This document shows, piece by piece, positions 32,957 to 40,587 of a stretch of 40,587 nt of DNA. How positions within the stretch are numbered: the stretch's first letter is position 1; each line of letters opens with the position of its first letter. The translations under genes and the position numbers were made by a program. Source of the stretch: an uncultured Clostridia bacterium. Its GTDB lineage: Bacteria > Bacillota > Clostridia > TANB77 > CAG-508. Under the pieces are notes generated by a model. The model had not been told where the DNA came from. It worked only from the letters and a program-made list of their open reading frames with translations, and did not search any database. Where the stretch lies: NCBI GenBank assembly GCA_947623465.1, contig CANQGU010000016.1, forward strand, positions 1 to 40,587, read 5' to 3'.

Positions 32957-34462
32957 ATGAAGGAAAAAGCTGTAAAGATAAAAGAAATTATATTCCGATT
33001 TACAATTTTAGTTATTCTTATTATTTCGCTAATGTTTGTATTTGAAAAAGTCATAGAAATTGTAAATAAGAATGCAGAAAGTCAAGATTCGGAATTAATA
33101 GAATATTGTAAGGATTATAAAAATATAGTTAATCAAATCAATGATTCTATAATTCAAGTTGGTTTTTGGAATTATGAAGCATTGGATTATACAGTTATTA
33201 ATTATGGCGAGAAAATTATGCCTAAGACGAATAAAAAAAGAATATTGGTTGTAGGTGACTCTTTTGTGTGGGGATGGGCACAAGACAATTTAAACAATCT
33301 TTGGTGGAGACAACTAGCTTATTATTTGAAGAAACAAGGATATCAGGATGTAGAAATAATAGCAGCAGGCATGAATGGTTTTAGTCTTGTAGATGAAACA
33401 GAAAAAATTATTTTAAATGAGGAGTATATTAATTACATACAACCAGATCTTATTTTAGTTGGATTTGTATACAATGATTGGGAAATACAGGATGCTAGAG
33501 ATGAATATTATGTTGAAGAAATATCAGATGAATTTAATGAACAAGAGTATATTAACAAGAAATTTAATAGAGGAATATTATCCAAAATGCAAACAATATT
33601 TCCTAATGTTCATCAAAAAATAATTCAATTATTAATGAAAAAAGAATATCACAAAGAGGAATTTAAACAGCTGTATGGATATTCCTATGAAGAAAAGAAA
33701 AAATTGTACTTATCCGATGAATATTTAAAAAGAGTTGAGAAAAGAGCAATTGAGCCTTTATCAAAATTGCAAATACCTTTGCTTGTAGTGAATTTTCCAT
33801 TTGATGAAACATATGCTTGGGCAAGTAAAGAATATCAAGAAAAAGTATTTGATTTATTAGATCAATACAATATTGCAAATTATGATATGAGAAAGGAATA
33901 TGATGAAAAATTTGGAAAAGTAAATTATAAAACTGAATTACAAGTCACTGCAGAAGATTATCATCCCAATGCGAGATTAATGCATTTTTATTGTGAAGAA
34001 ATAAATAAACTTTTGCAACAAAATTATCCAGAAATTCTTGGAGAGCAAACAGAAAAATTAGAAAATGTAGATTTTTTAATACAATATACATTACCTAGTC
34101 AAATAGGATTAAAAAAAATAGGAGAAAATGAGTATGAGTTTGATTATCAAATAGTAGAAAATATGCTATTTTATCCTTATACAGATGAAAAATATATCAA
34201 ATTAAATCTGCAATATCCGACTGACATTGAAAATATTCATATTCAAACACAAAATGCAGACAATGTAAAAATTACAGTAGATTTATACAATGATGAATTG
34301 GGATATGAAGATGAAAAAACTGTAAAAGTTGATCTATCTAAACTTAATAATAAAGAATATTTGGGAAAAATCGTAGATGGAAAAAAGGTGACTTCCATCA
34401 ATATTTCAGCGCAACCAAGTAGGTTAGAAAATAGTAAAATTAGATTAAAAGTAGAGGAATAA
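32957..34462 (+). CDS. Membrane-anchored SGNH/GDSL-family hydrolase
   Basis: A 501-residue protein with one N-terminal helix (about 10-32) and an extracytoplasmic SGNH domain. The blocks are visible: Ser in ILVVGDSFVWGW (block I), Gly in AAGMNGFSLVDE (block II), Asn in VGFVYNDWEIQ (block III) and the Asp-His pair in AEDYHPNARLMHFY (block V). The C-terminal 120 residues (about 380-501) form an unassigned beta-rich domain. Such proteins deacetylate or acetylate surface glycans. The gene stops 2 bases before the carbamoyltransferase ATG, so the two are tightly coupled. Confidence 0.85.
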   Translation: MKEKAVKIKEIIFRFTILVILIISLMFVFEKVIEIVNKNAESQDSELIEYCKDYKNIVNQINDSIIQVGFWNYEALDYTVINYGEKIMPKTNKKRILVVGDSFVWGWAQDNLNNLWWRQLAYYLKKQGYQDVEIIAAGMNGFSLVDETEKIILNEEYINYIQPDLILVGFVYNDWEIQDARDEYYVEEISDEFNEQEYINKKFNRGILSKMQTIFPNVHQKIIQLLMKKEYHKEEFKQLYGYSYEEKKKLYLSDEYLKRVEKRAIEPLSKLQIPLLVVNFPFDETYAWASKEYQEKVFDLLDQYNIANYDMRKEYDEKFGKVNYKTELQVTAEDYHPNARLMHFYCEEINKLLQQNYPEILGEQTEKLENVDFLIQYTLPSQIGLKKIGENEYEFDYQIVENMLFYPYTDEKYIKLNLQYPTDIENIHIQTQNADNVKITVDLYNDELGYEDEKTVKVDLSKLNNKEYLGKIVDGKKVTSINISAQPSRLENSKIRLKVEE

Positions 34463-34464
34463 AA

Positions 34465-36297
34465 ATGAAAGAAACTATTATTTTAGGAATATCTTGCTAT
34501 TATCATGATTCAGCAGCGTGTTTATTAAAAAATGGAGAAATATTAGCAGCATCAAGTGAAGAAAGATTTTCGAGAATAAAAGGAGATAATTCCTTCCCAC
34601 ATTTAGCCATCAATTTTTGTTTAAATAAGGCTAATATTTCTTTAGAAGATGTCAATTATATTGTTTATTATGAAAATTATTTAAAAAAATTTTCAAGAGT
34701 TATGATATCTACTCATTTGAATGCGCCTAAAGGATGGTTAAACTATATATATGCTATGCCGAAATGGATTAATTCTAAATTATGGTTGGAATCAAAGATA
34801 AAAAGTGAACTTGGAATTTCTAAAAAACAAGAAATATTATTTTTAGAGCATCATCTATCACATGCAAGTAGTGCTTTTTTTCCTTCTCCTTTTGAAGAAG
34901 CTAATATTTTAACAATAGATGGAGTAGGAGAATGGGCAACAACTACAATAGGGATTGGAAAAAAAAATAAAATTAAAATTTTAAAAGAAATGTTATATCC
35001 TGATTCTATTGGTTTGTTATATTCTGCATTTACTTATTATACAGGATTTAAAATTAATAGTGGCGAATATAAACTAATGGGACTAGCTCCCTACGGTAAG
35101 CCAATTTATGCAGAGCTAATTAAAAAAGAATTAGTAAAAATATTTGATGATGGTTCTATCCAACTAAATCAAAAATATTTTAATTATTCGACGGGACTAA
35201 CTATGACTAATAAAAGATTTCATGATTTGTTTGGTGGGAACCCTAGAAAACCAGAAAGCCTTATAACGCAAAAAGAAATGGATATTGCAGCAAGTATCCA
35301 AAAAGTTCTAAATGAAATCATGCTAAAACAAGTAGAATATACCTATCAACAAAATAAGTGTGATAACTTGGTTTTAGCAGGAGGAGTAGCTTTAAATGTT
35401 GCAGCTATTGGCTATATCCGACAACATAGTTCTTATAAAAATATATGGATTCAACCAGCAAGTTCAGATGCTGGAGGAGCATTAGGTGCTGCTTTATATA
35501 TATGGTATCAAAAATTAAATTCGGAAAGAATTGTTAAATTAGAAGATTCAATGAAAGGTGCTTTTTTAGGCTATTCTATAAAAGAGGAAGACAAAGAAGT
35601 TGATGAAATAATAAAGCATAATGGGGGTGTTTTTGAATATCAAAAAGAAGAGGAAATAATTGAGCAATTAGCGAAAGATATAGATTCAGGTAAAGTTATA
35701 GGAATTGCACGAGGAGAGGCAGAATTTGGACCTAGAGCATTAGGACACCGTTCGATTATTGCAGATGCAAGATCAGAAAGTATGCAAAAGAAATTAAATT
35801 TAAAAATTAAATTTCGTGAAAGCTTTAGACCATTTGCACCAATGGTTTTATTAGAAGATGCAAAGTCATATTTTTCCATGAACGACGAGTCACCGTATAT
35901 GTTATCAACTTATGAGGTAGTTGAGGCACGAAGAAAAGATTACAATCGAGATTTACAAGGTTTAGATTTATTAAATGAAGTAAAATCAGACATTCCGGCT
36001 GTTACACATGTGGATTATTCAGCTAGAGTACAAACAGTTGACGAAAAAAGAAATCCATTTATGTATAAAGTATTAAAAAAGTTTAAGGAAAATACAGGAT
36101 GTAGTGTAGTTGTGAATACTTCATTTAATGTAAGAGGAGAGCCTATTATCAATTCAGAAATAGATGCATATCGATGTTTTATGGAGACAGATATGGATAT
36201 TTTAATCATAGGAAATAGATATTTTAAAAAAGAAGAGCAGAACAAGGAACTGTACAAAGAAAATAATAAAAAAAGGAGAGAATATAAACTTGATTAA
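34465..36297 (+). CDS. NodU/CmcH-type carbamoyltransferase
   Basis: These enzymes move a carbamoyl group from carbamoyl phosphate to a hydroxyl, via a carbamoyl-adenylate made in the N-terminal Kae1-like domain, and decorate Nod factors, antibiotics or glycans. The 610-residue length is standard. The N-terminal ASKHA-like domain shows ILGISCYYHDSAACLLKNG, EERFSRIKGDNSFP, the metal-binding LEHHLSHASSAFFPS, and ILTIDGVGEW. The C-terminal YrdC-like domain shows ARGEAEFGPRALGHRSI and SFRPFAPMV, and ends with NTSFNVRGEPIINS. It would draw on the carbamoyl phosphate made by CarAB (inference). It uses CGA as an arginine codon. Confidence 0.93.
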   Translation: MKETIILGISCYYHDSAACLLKNGEILAASSEERFSRIKGDNSFPHLAINFCLNKANISLEDVNYIVYYENYLKKFSRVMISTHLNAPKGWLNYIYAMPKWINSKLWLESKIKSELGISKKQEILFLEHHLSHASSAFFPSPFEEANILTIDGVGEWATTTIGIGKKNKIKILKEMLYPDSIGLLYSAFTYYTGFKINSGEYKLMGLAPYGKPIYAELIKKELVKIFDDGSIQLNQKYFNYSTGLTMTNKRFHDLFGGNPRKPESLITQKEMDIAASIQKVLNEIMLKQVEYTYQQNKCDNLVLAGGVALNVAAIGYIRQHSSYKNIWIQPASSDAGGALGAALYIWYQKLNSERIVKLEDSMKGAFLGYSIKEEDKEVDEIIKHNGGVFEYQKEEEIIEQLAKDIDSGKVIGIARGEAEFGPRALGHRSIIADARSESMQKKLNLKIKFRESFRPFAPMVLLEDAKSYFSMNDESPYMLSTYEVVEARRKDYNRDLQGLDLLNEVKSDIPAVTHVDYSARVQTVDEKRNPFMYKVLKKFKENTGCSVVVNTSFNVRGEPIINSEIDAYRCFMETDMDILIIGNRYFKKEEQNKELYKENNKKRREYKLD

Positions 36298-36868
36298 TAA
36301 ATATATCAATAGTGTAAATGAAAGAAGAGAGAAAAAAGAATATAAAGAACTTTGCTTTTTTGGATATGGTTTTGGAATTTTTATATGTGTATTATTTTTA
36401 AGTAAATATTTATTTAATAATAACAATTTAGATTATGATAAATATTATAAAATTGGAATACTATTTGGAGCTTTTATTCTTTTGATGGTTGTGATAAATC
36501 CATATAGTTTAATAGGAATTAAAAAAGTGATTAGCAGTCTGATATATGGAATTTTTAATGGCATATTTATAATTTTACTTACTATATTATATTATTTATG
36601 TATATCTCCAATCGGTTGGATTATGAGATATAAAAGCAAGAAAAATAATGAAATAACAAGCAATTTTGTCGAAAAAACGGATGAAATTGATAGTTCACTA
36701 AAAATCAGCAAAAATAAGATTTATCAGGTATTTCAAATTATAAGTATGTTTTTCAAAAAAGAATATATGATTTTATTACCTAGCATTATCATAATGGTTA
36801 TTTTTGGAATTTTATTTGTATTTTTACAGTCCAATATTGTGGCCCCATTTATTTATACATTATTTTAA
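36290..36868 (+). CDS. SxtJ-family membrane protein fused to DUF5989
   Basis: 192 residues. The first 110 residues resemble SxtJ: two or three helices (about 24-44, 56-74, 83-105) ending in YLCISPIGWIMRYKSKK. The last 50 residues match the DUF5989 pattern: a short amphipathic segment (FQIISMFFKKEY), one helix, and the ending SNIVAPFIYTLF. In many genomes these are two separate small genes beside a NodU-type carbamoyltransferase; here they are one ORF. The TTG start at 36290 overlaps the carbamoyltransferase stop by 8 bases, with AGGAGA about 10 bases upstream. The role is unknown; a membrane platform for the transferase is a guess. Confidence 0.75.
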   Translation: MINKYINSVNERREKKEYKELCFFGYGFGIFICVLFLSKYLFNNNNLDYDKYYKIGILFGAFILLMVVINPYSLIGIKKVISSLIYGIFNGIFIILLTILYYLCISPIGWIMRYKSKKNNEITSNFVEKTDEIDSSLKISKNKIYQVFQIISMFFKKEYMILLPSIIIMVIFGILFVFLQSNIVAPFIYTLF

Positions 36869-36872
36869 AATA

Positions 36873-36897
36873 AAGCAAGTGCCTGTACTTGCTTTTA
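36873..36897 (+). terminator. Cassette terminator, right copy of the clpX terminator
   Basis: AAGCAAGT pairs with ACTTGCTT around a 6-base loop, then TTTATT. It repeats the clpX terminator, including bases that in clpX are coding. Confidence 0.8.
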
Positions 36898-36929
36898 TTG
36901 CGCAAAAGTATAGATAAATAAAAAAATTC

Positions 36930-36958
36930 TTGTAATTATAAACCATCTATGATAAAAT
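36930..36958 (+). promoter_or_regulatory. pyrF promoter, right copy
   Basis: TTGTAA at 36930-36935, a 17-base spacer, then TAAAAT at 36953-36958, nearly identical to the promoter at 30856-30884. Confidence 0.75.
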
Positions 36959-36994
36959 TACAAAAGATTTTAGAAAAAGAGAGGAACTAAAAAT

Positions 36995-37927
36995 ATGGAA
37001 AAAAATATGATGGACGAATTAATTGAAAAAATAAAAGAAAAGAAAAGTCCAATAGTTATGGGAATAGACCCAAAATATGAAATGTTACCAGATGTTGTAA
37101 AATCAAAATATCCCAAAACGTTAGAAGGATTTGCTAAAGCCACAGTTGAATTTTTTAAAAACTTAATTGATGAAATACATGATGTAATTCCAGCTGTAAA
37201 GCCACAACTAGCATATTTTGAAATGATGGGACCATTAGGCTTAAAAGCATTTAAAGAATTAGTAGATTATGCAAAAGAAAAAAATTTAATAGTTATAGCA
37301 GATGCAAAAAGAGGAGATATAGGTACAACATCTCAAGGATATGCAAATACATTTTTAGGAAAAACATCATTAGAAGAATATGAAGAAGAAATATATGGAG
37401 CTGATTTTGTAACAGTAAATCCATATATGGGGACAGATTGTGTAAAACCATTTATAGAAGATAGTAAAAAATATAACAAAGGAGTATTTGTACTTGTAAA
37501 AACATCAAATAAATCATCAGGAGAATTACAAGATTTAAAGTTAGAAAATGGAAATAAAGTATATGAACAAGTAGTATCACTTGTAGAAAACTGGGGAGAA
37601 GATTTAAGAGGAAAATATGGTTATAGCAGTATATCAGCAGTAGTTGGAGCAACATATCCTGAGCAATTAAAAGAAATAAGAGAAAAAGCACCACATACAT
37701 TTTTCTTAATTCCTGGATATGGAGCACAAGGAGGAAAAGCAGAAGACATTGCTTTAGGATTTGATAAAAATGGAATTGGTGGAATAGTAAATGCATCAAG
37801 AAGCTTAATGACAGCATATAAATCAGATTTGTGGAAAGACAAATTTACAGAAGAAGAATATGCAAAAGCGACTAGAGCAGAAGCAATAAGGATGAGAGAT
37901 GAACTAAATCAAGCAATTTACAAATAA
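36995..37927 (+). CDS. pyrF: Orotidine 5'-phosphate decarboxylase
   Basis: PyrF makes UMP from OMP, the last step of de novo UMP synthesis. The 310-residue length and the motif VIADAKRGDIGTTSQGYA place it in the longer bacterial group of the family, with the catalytic Lys-Asp array in that motif. Other landmarks are PIVMGIDPKYEMLPD at the start, VTVNPYMGTDCVKPF, and FFLIPGYGAQGG near the phosphate site. GAGAGG lies 10 bases before the ATG. pyrK and pyrD follow on the same strand with gaps of 95 and 74 bases. Confidence 0.96.
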   Translation: MEKNMMDELIEKIKEKKSPIVMGIDPKYEMLPDVVKSKYPKTLEGFAKATVEFFKNLIDEIHDVIPAVKPQLAYFEMMGPLGLKAFKELVDYAKEKNLIVIADAKRGDIGTTSQGYANTFLGKTSLEEYEEEIYGADFVTVNPYMGTDCVKPFIEDSKKYNKGVFVLVKTSNKSSGELQDLKLENGNKVYEQVVSLVENWGEDLRGKYGYSSISAVVGATYPEQLKEIREKAPHTFFLIPGYGAQGGKAEDIALGFDKNGIGGIVNASRSLMTAYKSDLWKDKFTEEEYAKATRAEAIRMRDELNQAIYK

Positions 37928-37937
37928 GGACAATTTT

Positions 37938-37959
37938 TAAATGTAGAAATTTACATTTG
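37938..37959 (+). promoter_or_regulatory. Hairpin in the pyrF-pyrK gap
   Basis: AAATGTA pairs with TACATTT around a short A-rich loop. No T-run follows, so it is more likely an RNA-stability or regulatory stem than a terminator. Confidence 0.35.
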
Positions 37960-38022
37960 TGGACAGATGTTTCAAAAATCAATAGTAATATTATGTAAAC
38001 GAAAAAAAGGAGGAATTATACT

Positions 38023-38817
38023 ATGCCAAAAGTACAAGTACTTAGTAAATTAGTAAAAGTAGAAAAATTAAAAGAAGATATTTTTAAATTTAGTGTAGAA
38101 GCTAAAGAAATTGTATCTCAAGCAAAAATTGGTCAATTTATTGAAATTAGAGTAACAGATAGTGTAGAGCCATTTTTAAGAAGACCTATAAGTATCCACA
38201 ATTTAGATAAAGAAAATGGAATTTTAGAATTTATTTTTCAAGTAAAAGGAAAAGGAACAACTTTACTTTCTAAGAAAAAAGAAGGAGATTTAATTGATAT
38301 TATAGGACCTTTAGGATATGGAAATTTTGATTATTCAAAATATCAAAATTTAGGAATAATTGGAGGAGGAATAGGAATATTTCCATTATATGAACTTGCA
38401 AAAGAAGCAAAAAATGATGAAAAAAATGTAAATACATATTTAGGTTTTAGAAATAAAGATTTAGTAATTTTAGAAAAAGAATTTAATGAAGTTTCAAATA
38501 ACTTAGTAATTGCAACAGATGATGGAAGCTATGGAAAAAACGGTTTTGCAATTAACTTCTTAAAAGAAGATATTGAAAATGGAAAAATAGACAGCATATA
38601 TGCGTGTGGACCACTTCCAATGCTTAGAGCTGTAAAAGATTTAGCAGTTAAATTAAACATACCATGTGAGGTATCATTAGAAGAAAAAATGGCATGTGGT
38701 ATGGGAACTTGTGTTGGATGTTCAGTAAAAACAGCACAATCACCAAAAGATAATCCGGAATATGTAAATGTTTGTAAGGCAGGACCAGTGTTTGATGCAA
38801 ATTATGTGGAATTTTAG
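38023..38817 (+). CDS. pyrK: Dihydroorotate dehydrogenase electron-transfer subunit
   Basis: PyrK carries FAD and a 2Fe-2S cluster and passes electrons from the class 1B dihydroorotate dehydrogenase PyrD to NAD. The 264-residue protein has the ferredoxin-reductase-like FAD domain (FLRRPISIHNLDKENG), an NAD-binding segment (LGIIGGGIGIFPLYELA), and the C-terminal cluster ligands in MACGMGTCVGCSVKT plus the later Cys in VNVCKAGP. AAGGAGG is ideally placed. Together with pyrD it indicates an NAD-linked, anaerobe-compatible pathway. Confidence 0.96.
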   Translation: MPKVQVLSKLVKVEKLKEDIFKFSVEAKEIVSQAKIGQFIEIRVTDSVEPFLRRPISIHNLDKENGILEFIFQVKGKGTTLLSKKKEGDLIDIIGPLGYGNFDYSKYQNLGIIGGGIGIFPLYELAKEAKNDEKNVNTYLGFRNKDLVILEKEFNEVSNNLVIATDDGSYGKNGFAINFLKEDIENGKIDSIYACGPLPMLRAVKDLAVKLNIPCEVSLEEKMACGMGTCVGCSVKTAQSPKDNPEYVNVCKAGPVFDANYVEF

Positions 38818-38891
38818 GGGTTGAAAAATAATTACAATTTTGGCTGTGTCAAATACAACAAGATTATAAATTAGGAAGGAATGTGATAAAA

Positions 38892-39800
38892 ATGAATTTA
38901 GAAGTTAATTTAGCAGGAATAAAACTAAAAAATCCAGTAACAGTTGCTTCTGGTACTTTTGGATATGGTAGAGAATTTAGTGATTTTTATGATTTAGGAA
39001 AAATCGGTGCAGTTATAACAAAAGGAACATCTTTGAAACCTAAAAACGGTAATAAGCCACCAAGAGTATGTGAAACTCCAGCAGGTATGTTAAATTCAAT
39101 AGGATTGCAAAATCCAGGAGTAGAGTATTTTGCACAAAATGATTTACCATTTTTAAGAAAATTTGATACAAAAATTATAGTTAATGCTTGTGGAAATACT
39201 GTGGAAGATTATGTTGAATTATGCAGAATTTTAAATACATTAGATATAGATGGAGTAGAACTTAATCTATCTTGCCCAAATGTAAAGCAAGGATGTTTAG
39301 CATTTGGAACTACATACGAAGGTGTAAAAAATGTAACATCAGAATGTAGAAAAGTATTAGACAAACCTTTAATTGTAAAATTAACACCAAATGTAACAGA
39401 CATAACAGAAACTGCAAAAGCTGTAGAAGATGCAGGAGCAGATGGAGTTTCTTTAATAAATACTTTGCTTGGAATGAAAATAGATATTGAAACACAAAAA
39501 CCAGTTCTTGCAAATAATACAGGAGGTTTATCTGGACCTGCTGTAAAACCTGTTGCAGTAAGGATGGTATATCAAGTGGCTCAAAAGGTAAATATTCCAA
39601 TACTTGGATTAGGTGGAATTGTAAGCGGAGAAGATGTAGTTGAATTTATGCTTGCGGGTAGCACAGCTATTTCTATAGGATGTGGAAACTTTATAGATCC
39701 ATATGCAGCACCTAAAGCGGTTGAGGGAATAGAAAGTTATTTAAAAAGACATAATATTGATGATGTAAATGAAATAATAGGTAAGGTAAAAATGAATTAA
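38892..39800 (+). CDS. pyrD: Dihydroorotate dehydrogenase, class 1B catalytic subunit
   Basis: PyrD oxidises dihydroorotate to orotate with FMN and partners with PyrK. The 302-residue product shows VTVASGTFGYGREF at the start, GMLNSIGLQNPG, the active-site Cys in ELNLSCPNVKQG (Cys rather than Ser is the class 1 mark), and the FMN-phosphate loops ILGLGGIVSGEDVVEF and AGSTAISIGCGNF. I chose the ATG at 38892, because a GTG three codons upstream is too close to the GGAAGGA ribosome binding site. It is the last gene of the pyrF-pyrK-pyrD group. Confidence 0.96.
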   Translation: MNLEVNLAGIKLKNPVTVASGTFGYGREFSDFYDLGKIGAVITKGTSLKPKNGNKPPRVCETPAGMLNSIGLQNPGVEYFAQNDLPFLRKFDTKIIVNACGNTVEDYVELCRILNTLDIDGVELNLSCPNVKQGCLAFGTTYEGVKNVTSECRKVLDKPLIVKLTPNVTDITETAKAVEDAGADGVSLINTLLGMKIDIETQKPVLANNTGGLSGPAVKPVAVRMVYQVAQKVNIPILGLGGIVSGEDVVEFMLAGSTAISIGCGNFIDPYAAPKAVEGIESYLKRHNIDDVNEIIGKVKMN

Positions 39801-39847
39801 TAATTTATATAATTTTGTTATTCATATAAATAAAGGAGAAATGAAAA

Positions 39848-39919
39848 ATGAGAACAAAATCAACATTTAGGAAAACAATGCAGAGAACTATAGAGTACAG
39901 AGGAAGAATAGGTGATTAA
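39848..39919 (+). CDS. Putative 23-residue basic peptide
   Basis: A short ORF with an excellent AAAGGAG 7-9 bases upstream, encoding MRTKSTFRKTMQRTIEYRGR and three further residues (IGD). It ends 5 bases before the next gene's ATG. It contains six Arg or Lys in the first 13 residues and no hydrophobic segment. It could be a coupling leader for the membrane protein downstream or a free small protein. I do not recognise it. An overlapping ATG at 39841 opens only nine codons. Confidence 0.4.
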   Translation: MRTKSTFRKTMQRTIEYRGRIGD

Positions 39920-39924
39920 ATAAT

Positions 39925-40587
39925 ATGTGTAAATTAAAAGAAAAGATAAAAAAATTTGGAATATTTGAAATAATAGTGTTTGCTATATATATAATAATAA
40001 CAATAATAATAGCGGTAAATCATGAATGTTTGGAAGATGAGGCTCAGAGTTGGTTAATCGCTAGAGATTTGAATTTTTATGAAATGATACAGCAAACAAA
40101 ATATGAAGGACATTCTTTTTTATGGTATTATATAATAGCACCATTTGCTAAAATGGGATTTACAGCGGATGCACAAGTATATATATCAAGTATATTTGCG
40201 ATTGCTACAGTGTATATAATATTAAAAAAATCACCATTTAATAAATTCACAAAAATATTATTAGTCTTTAACGGGGGTATGATATATTTGTATAGTATAA
40301 CTCCAAGACCGTATTGTTTAATACCTTTTTTATTAGCATGTATATCTATAATATATAAAGATAAAGCAAAACATGCTTATTTATATGGATTTTTGATTGC
40401 TCTACTTGCAAATACACACTTAATAATGCTCCCCACGGCAGTGATGTTAGCTGTGTTTTTCTTTACAGATGAAATTTTAATAAAAAGAAAGGAAAAATCT
40501 AAGAACGAGAAAAAAAAGATATATGTAGGTTTATTAATTGCTAGTGTTGGAATAATTACTATTCTTTTAATAGCAATAGTAGCTAAA
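39925..40587 (+). CDS. Polytopic membrane protein, GT-C/glycosyltransferase-family-39-like, 3'-truncated
   Basis: The frame is open from the ATG to the window end (221 codons), so the gene continues beyond it. Helix 1 is about residues 16-34 (FAIYIIITIIIAV, approximately). It is followed by an acidic loop, HECLEDEAQSWLIARDLNF, whose Asp/Glu pattern after the first helix is typical of GT-C lipid-linked sugar transferases. Then come GHSFLWYYIIAPFAKMGF and several more helices. Such enzymes use polyprenyl-phosphate sugars on the outer membrane face. It has no close ribosome binding site of its own beyond that of the preceding 23-codon ORF, so coupling is possible. Specific substrate unknown. Confidence 0.65.
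   Translation, partial: MCKLKEKIKKFGIFEIIVFAIYIIITIIIAVNHECLEDEAQSWLIARDLNFYEMIQQTKYEGHSFLWYYIIAPFAKMGFTADAQVYISSIFAIATVYIILKKSPFNKFTKILLVFNGGMIYLYSITPRPYCLIPFLLACISIIYKDKAKHAYLYGFLIALLANTHLIMLPTAVMLAVFFFTDEILIKRKEKSKNEKKKIYVGLLIASVGIITILLIAIVAK

Noticed and set aside
5760..39720. The many other CGG triplets in coding regions (for example in carA, tsaD, pyrD)
   Set aside because: All straddle codon boundaries (NNC GGN, NCG GNN). They are never met as a codon and cause no frame change.
1..40587. tRNA genes, rRNA genes and CRISPR arrays
   Set aside because: No cloverleaf-like GC-rich 75-base segments, rRNA-like sequence or regularly spaced identical repeats were seen. The tRNA that would explain the recoding is therefore not in this window.

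Overview
This is a very AT-rich stretch from a low-GC Gram-positive bacterium. It carries a spore-coat cotJABC operon, pta-ackA, tig-clpP-clpX, a prepilin-like surface protein, and strong AGGAGG-type ribosome binding sites. This points to a spore-forming, probably anaerobic clostridium, possibly an uncultured gut lineage. That placement is inference from gene content and composition. No rRNA, tRNA, CRISPR array or transposase gene is visible.

Layout. 1-654: 3' part of an alpha/beta hydrolase. 704-2048 (minus): cotJC, cotJB, cotJA. 2260-4258 (minus): D-Ala-D-Ala carboxypeptidase and a VanW-domain protein. 4443-5027: small membrane protein. 5134-9487: carA-carB. 9615-14288: HAD phosphatase, tsaD, metallophosphoesterase, recG. 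14310-14621: a 33-bp inverted repeat and a 61-residue membrane protein. 14782-18946: LonB-type protease overlapping a prepilin-like/FGE-fold surface protein. 18998-19590 (minus): M23 peptidase. 19675-19833: 35-bp inverted-repeat element. 19943-22355: subtilase-fold protein without a recognisable catalytic triad. 22428-27226: pta, ackA, and an adenosine-deaminase-like protein with a C-terminal Rossmann-like domain. 27394-30745: tig, clpP, clpX. 30914-36868: a four-gene surface-glycan cassette (GT-C-like membrane protein, SGNH hydrolase, NodU-type carbamoyltransferase, SxtJ-DUF5989 fusion). 36995-39800: pyrF, pyrK, pyrD. 39848-40587: a 23-codon ORF and the start of a polytopic membrane protein. 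Pyrimidine synthesis is represented twice (carAB and pyrF-K-D); envelope building and protein quality control dominate the rest.

Main discovery. Seven genes look frameshifted, at twelve sites in total, and all twelve have the same form. The reading frame meets an in-frame CGG codon, and the homologous protein continues only if the C is skipped and the next three bases (GGA ten times, GGT twice) are read as glycine. Equivalently, the quadruplet CGGA or CGGT is decoded as one Gly. The genes are dacA-like (1), vanW-like (1), recG (1), the prepilin/FGE-like gene (2), M23 peptidase (5), the subtilase-like gene (1) and clpX (1), on both strands. Across roughly 12,000 codons I found no in-frame CGG that works as ordinary arginine, although CGT, CGC and CGA occur as sense codons. 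CGG triplets that straddle codon boundaries (NNC GGN and similar) are common and never shift the frame. This dependence on frame argues strongly against sequencing error or gene decay. It argues for a genome-wide translational recoding rule: CGG is unassigned for Arg, and the ribosome moves +1 there to decode Gly. Known relatives of the idea are the AGGY/CCCCU frameshifts of Perkinsus mitochondrial cox1, quadruplet-reading suppressor tRNA-Gly (sufD), and the unassigned CGG of Mycoplasma capricolum. I know of no described bacterium that does this systematically.
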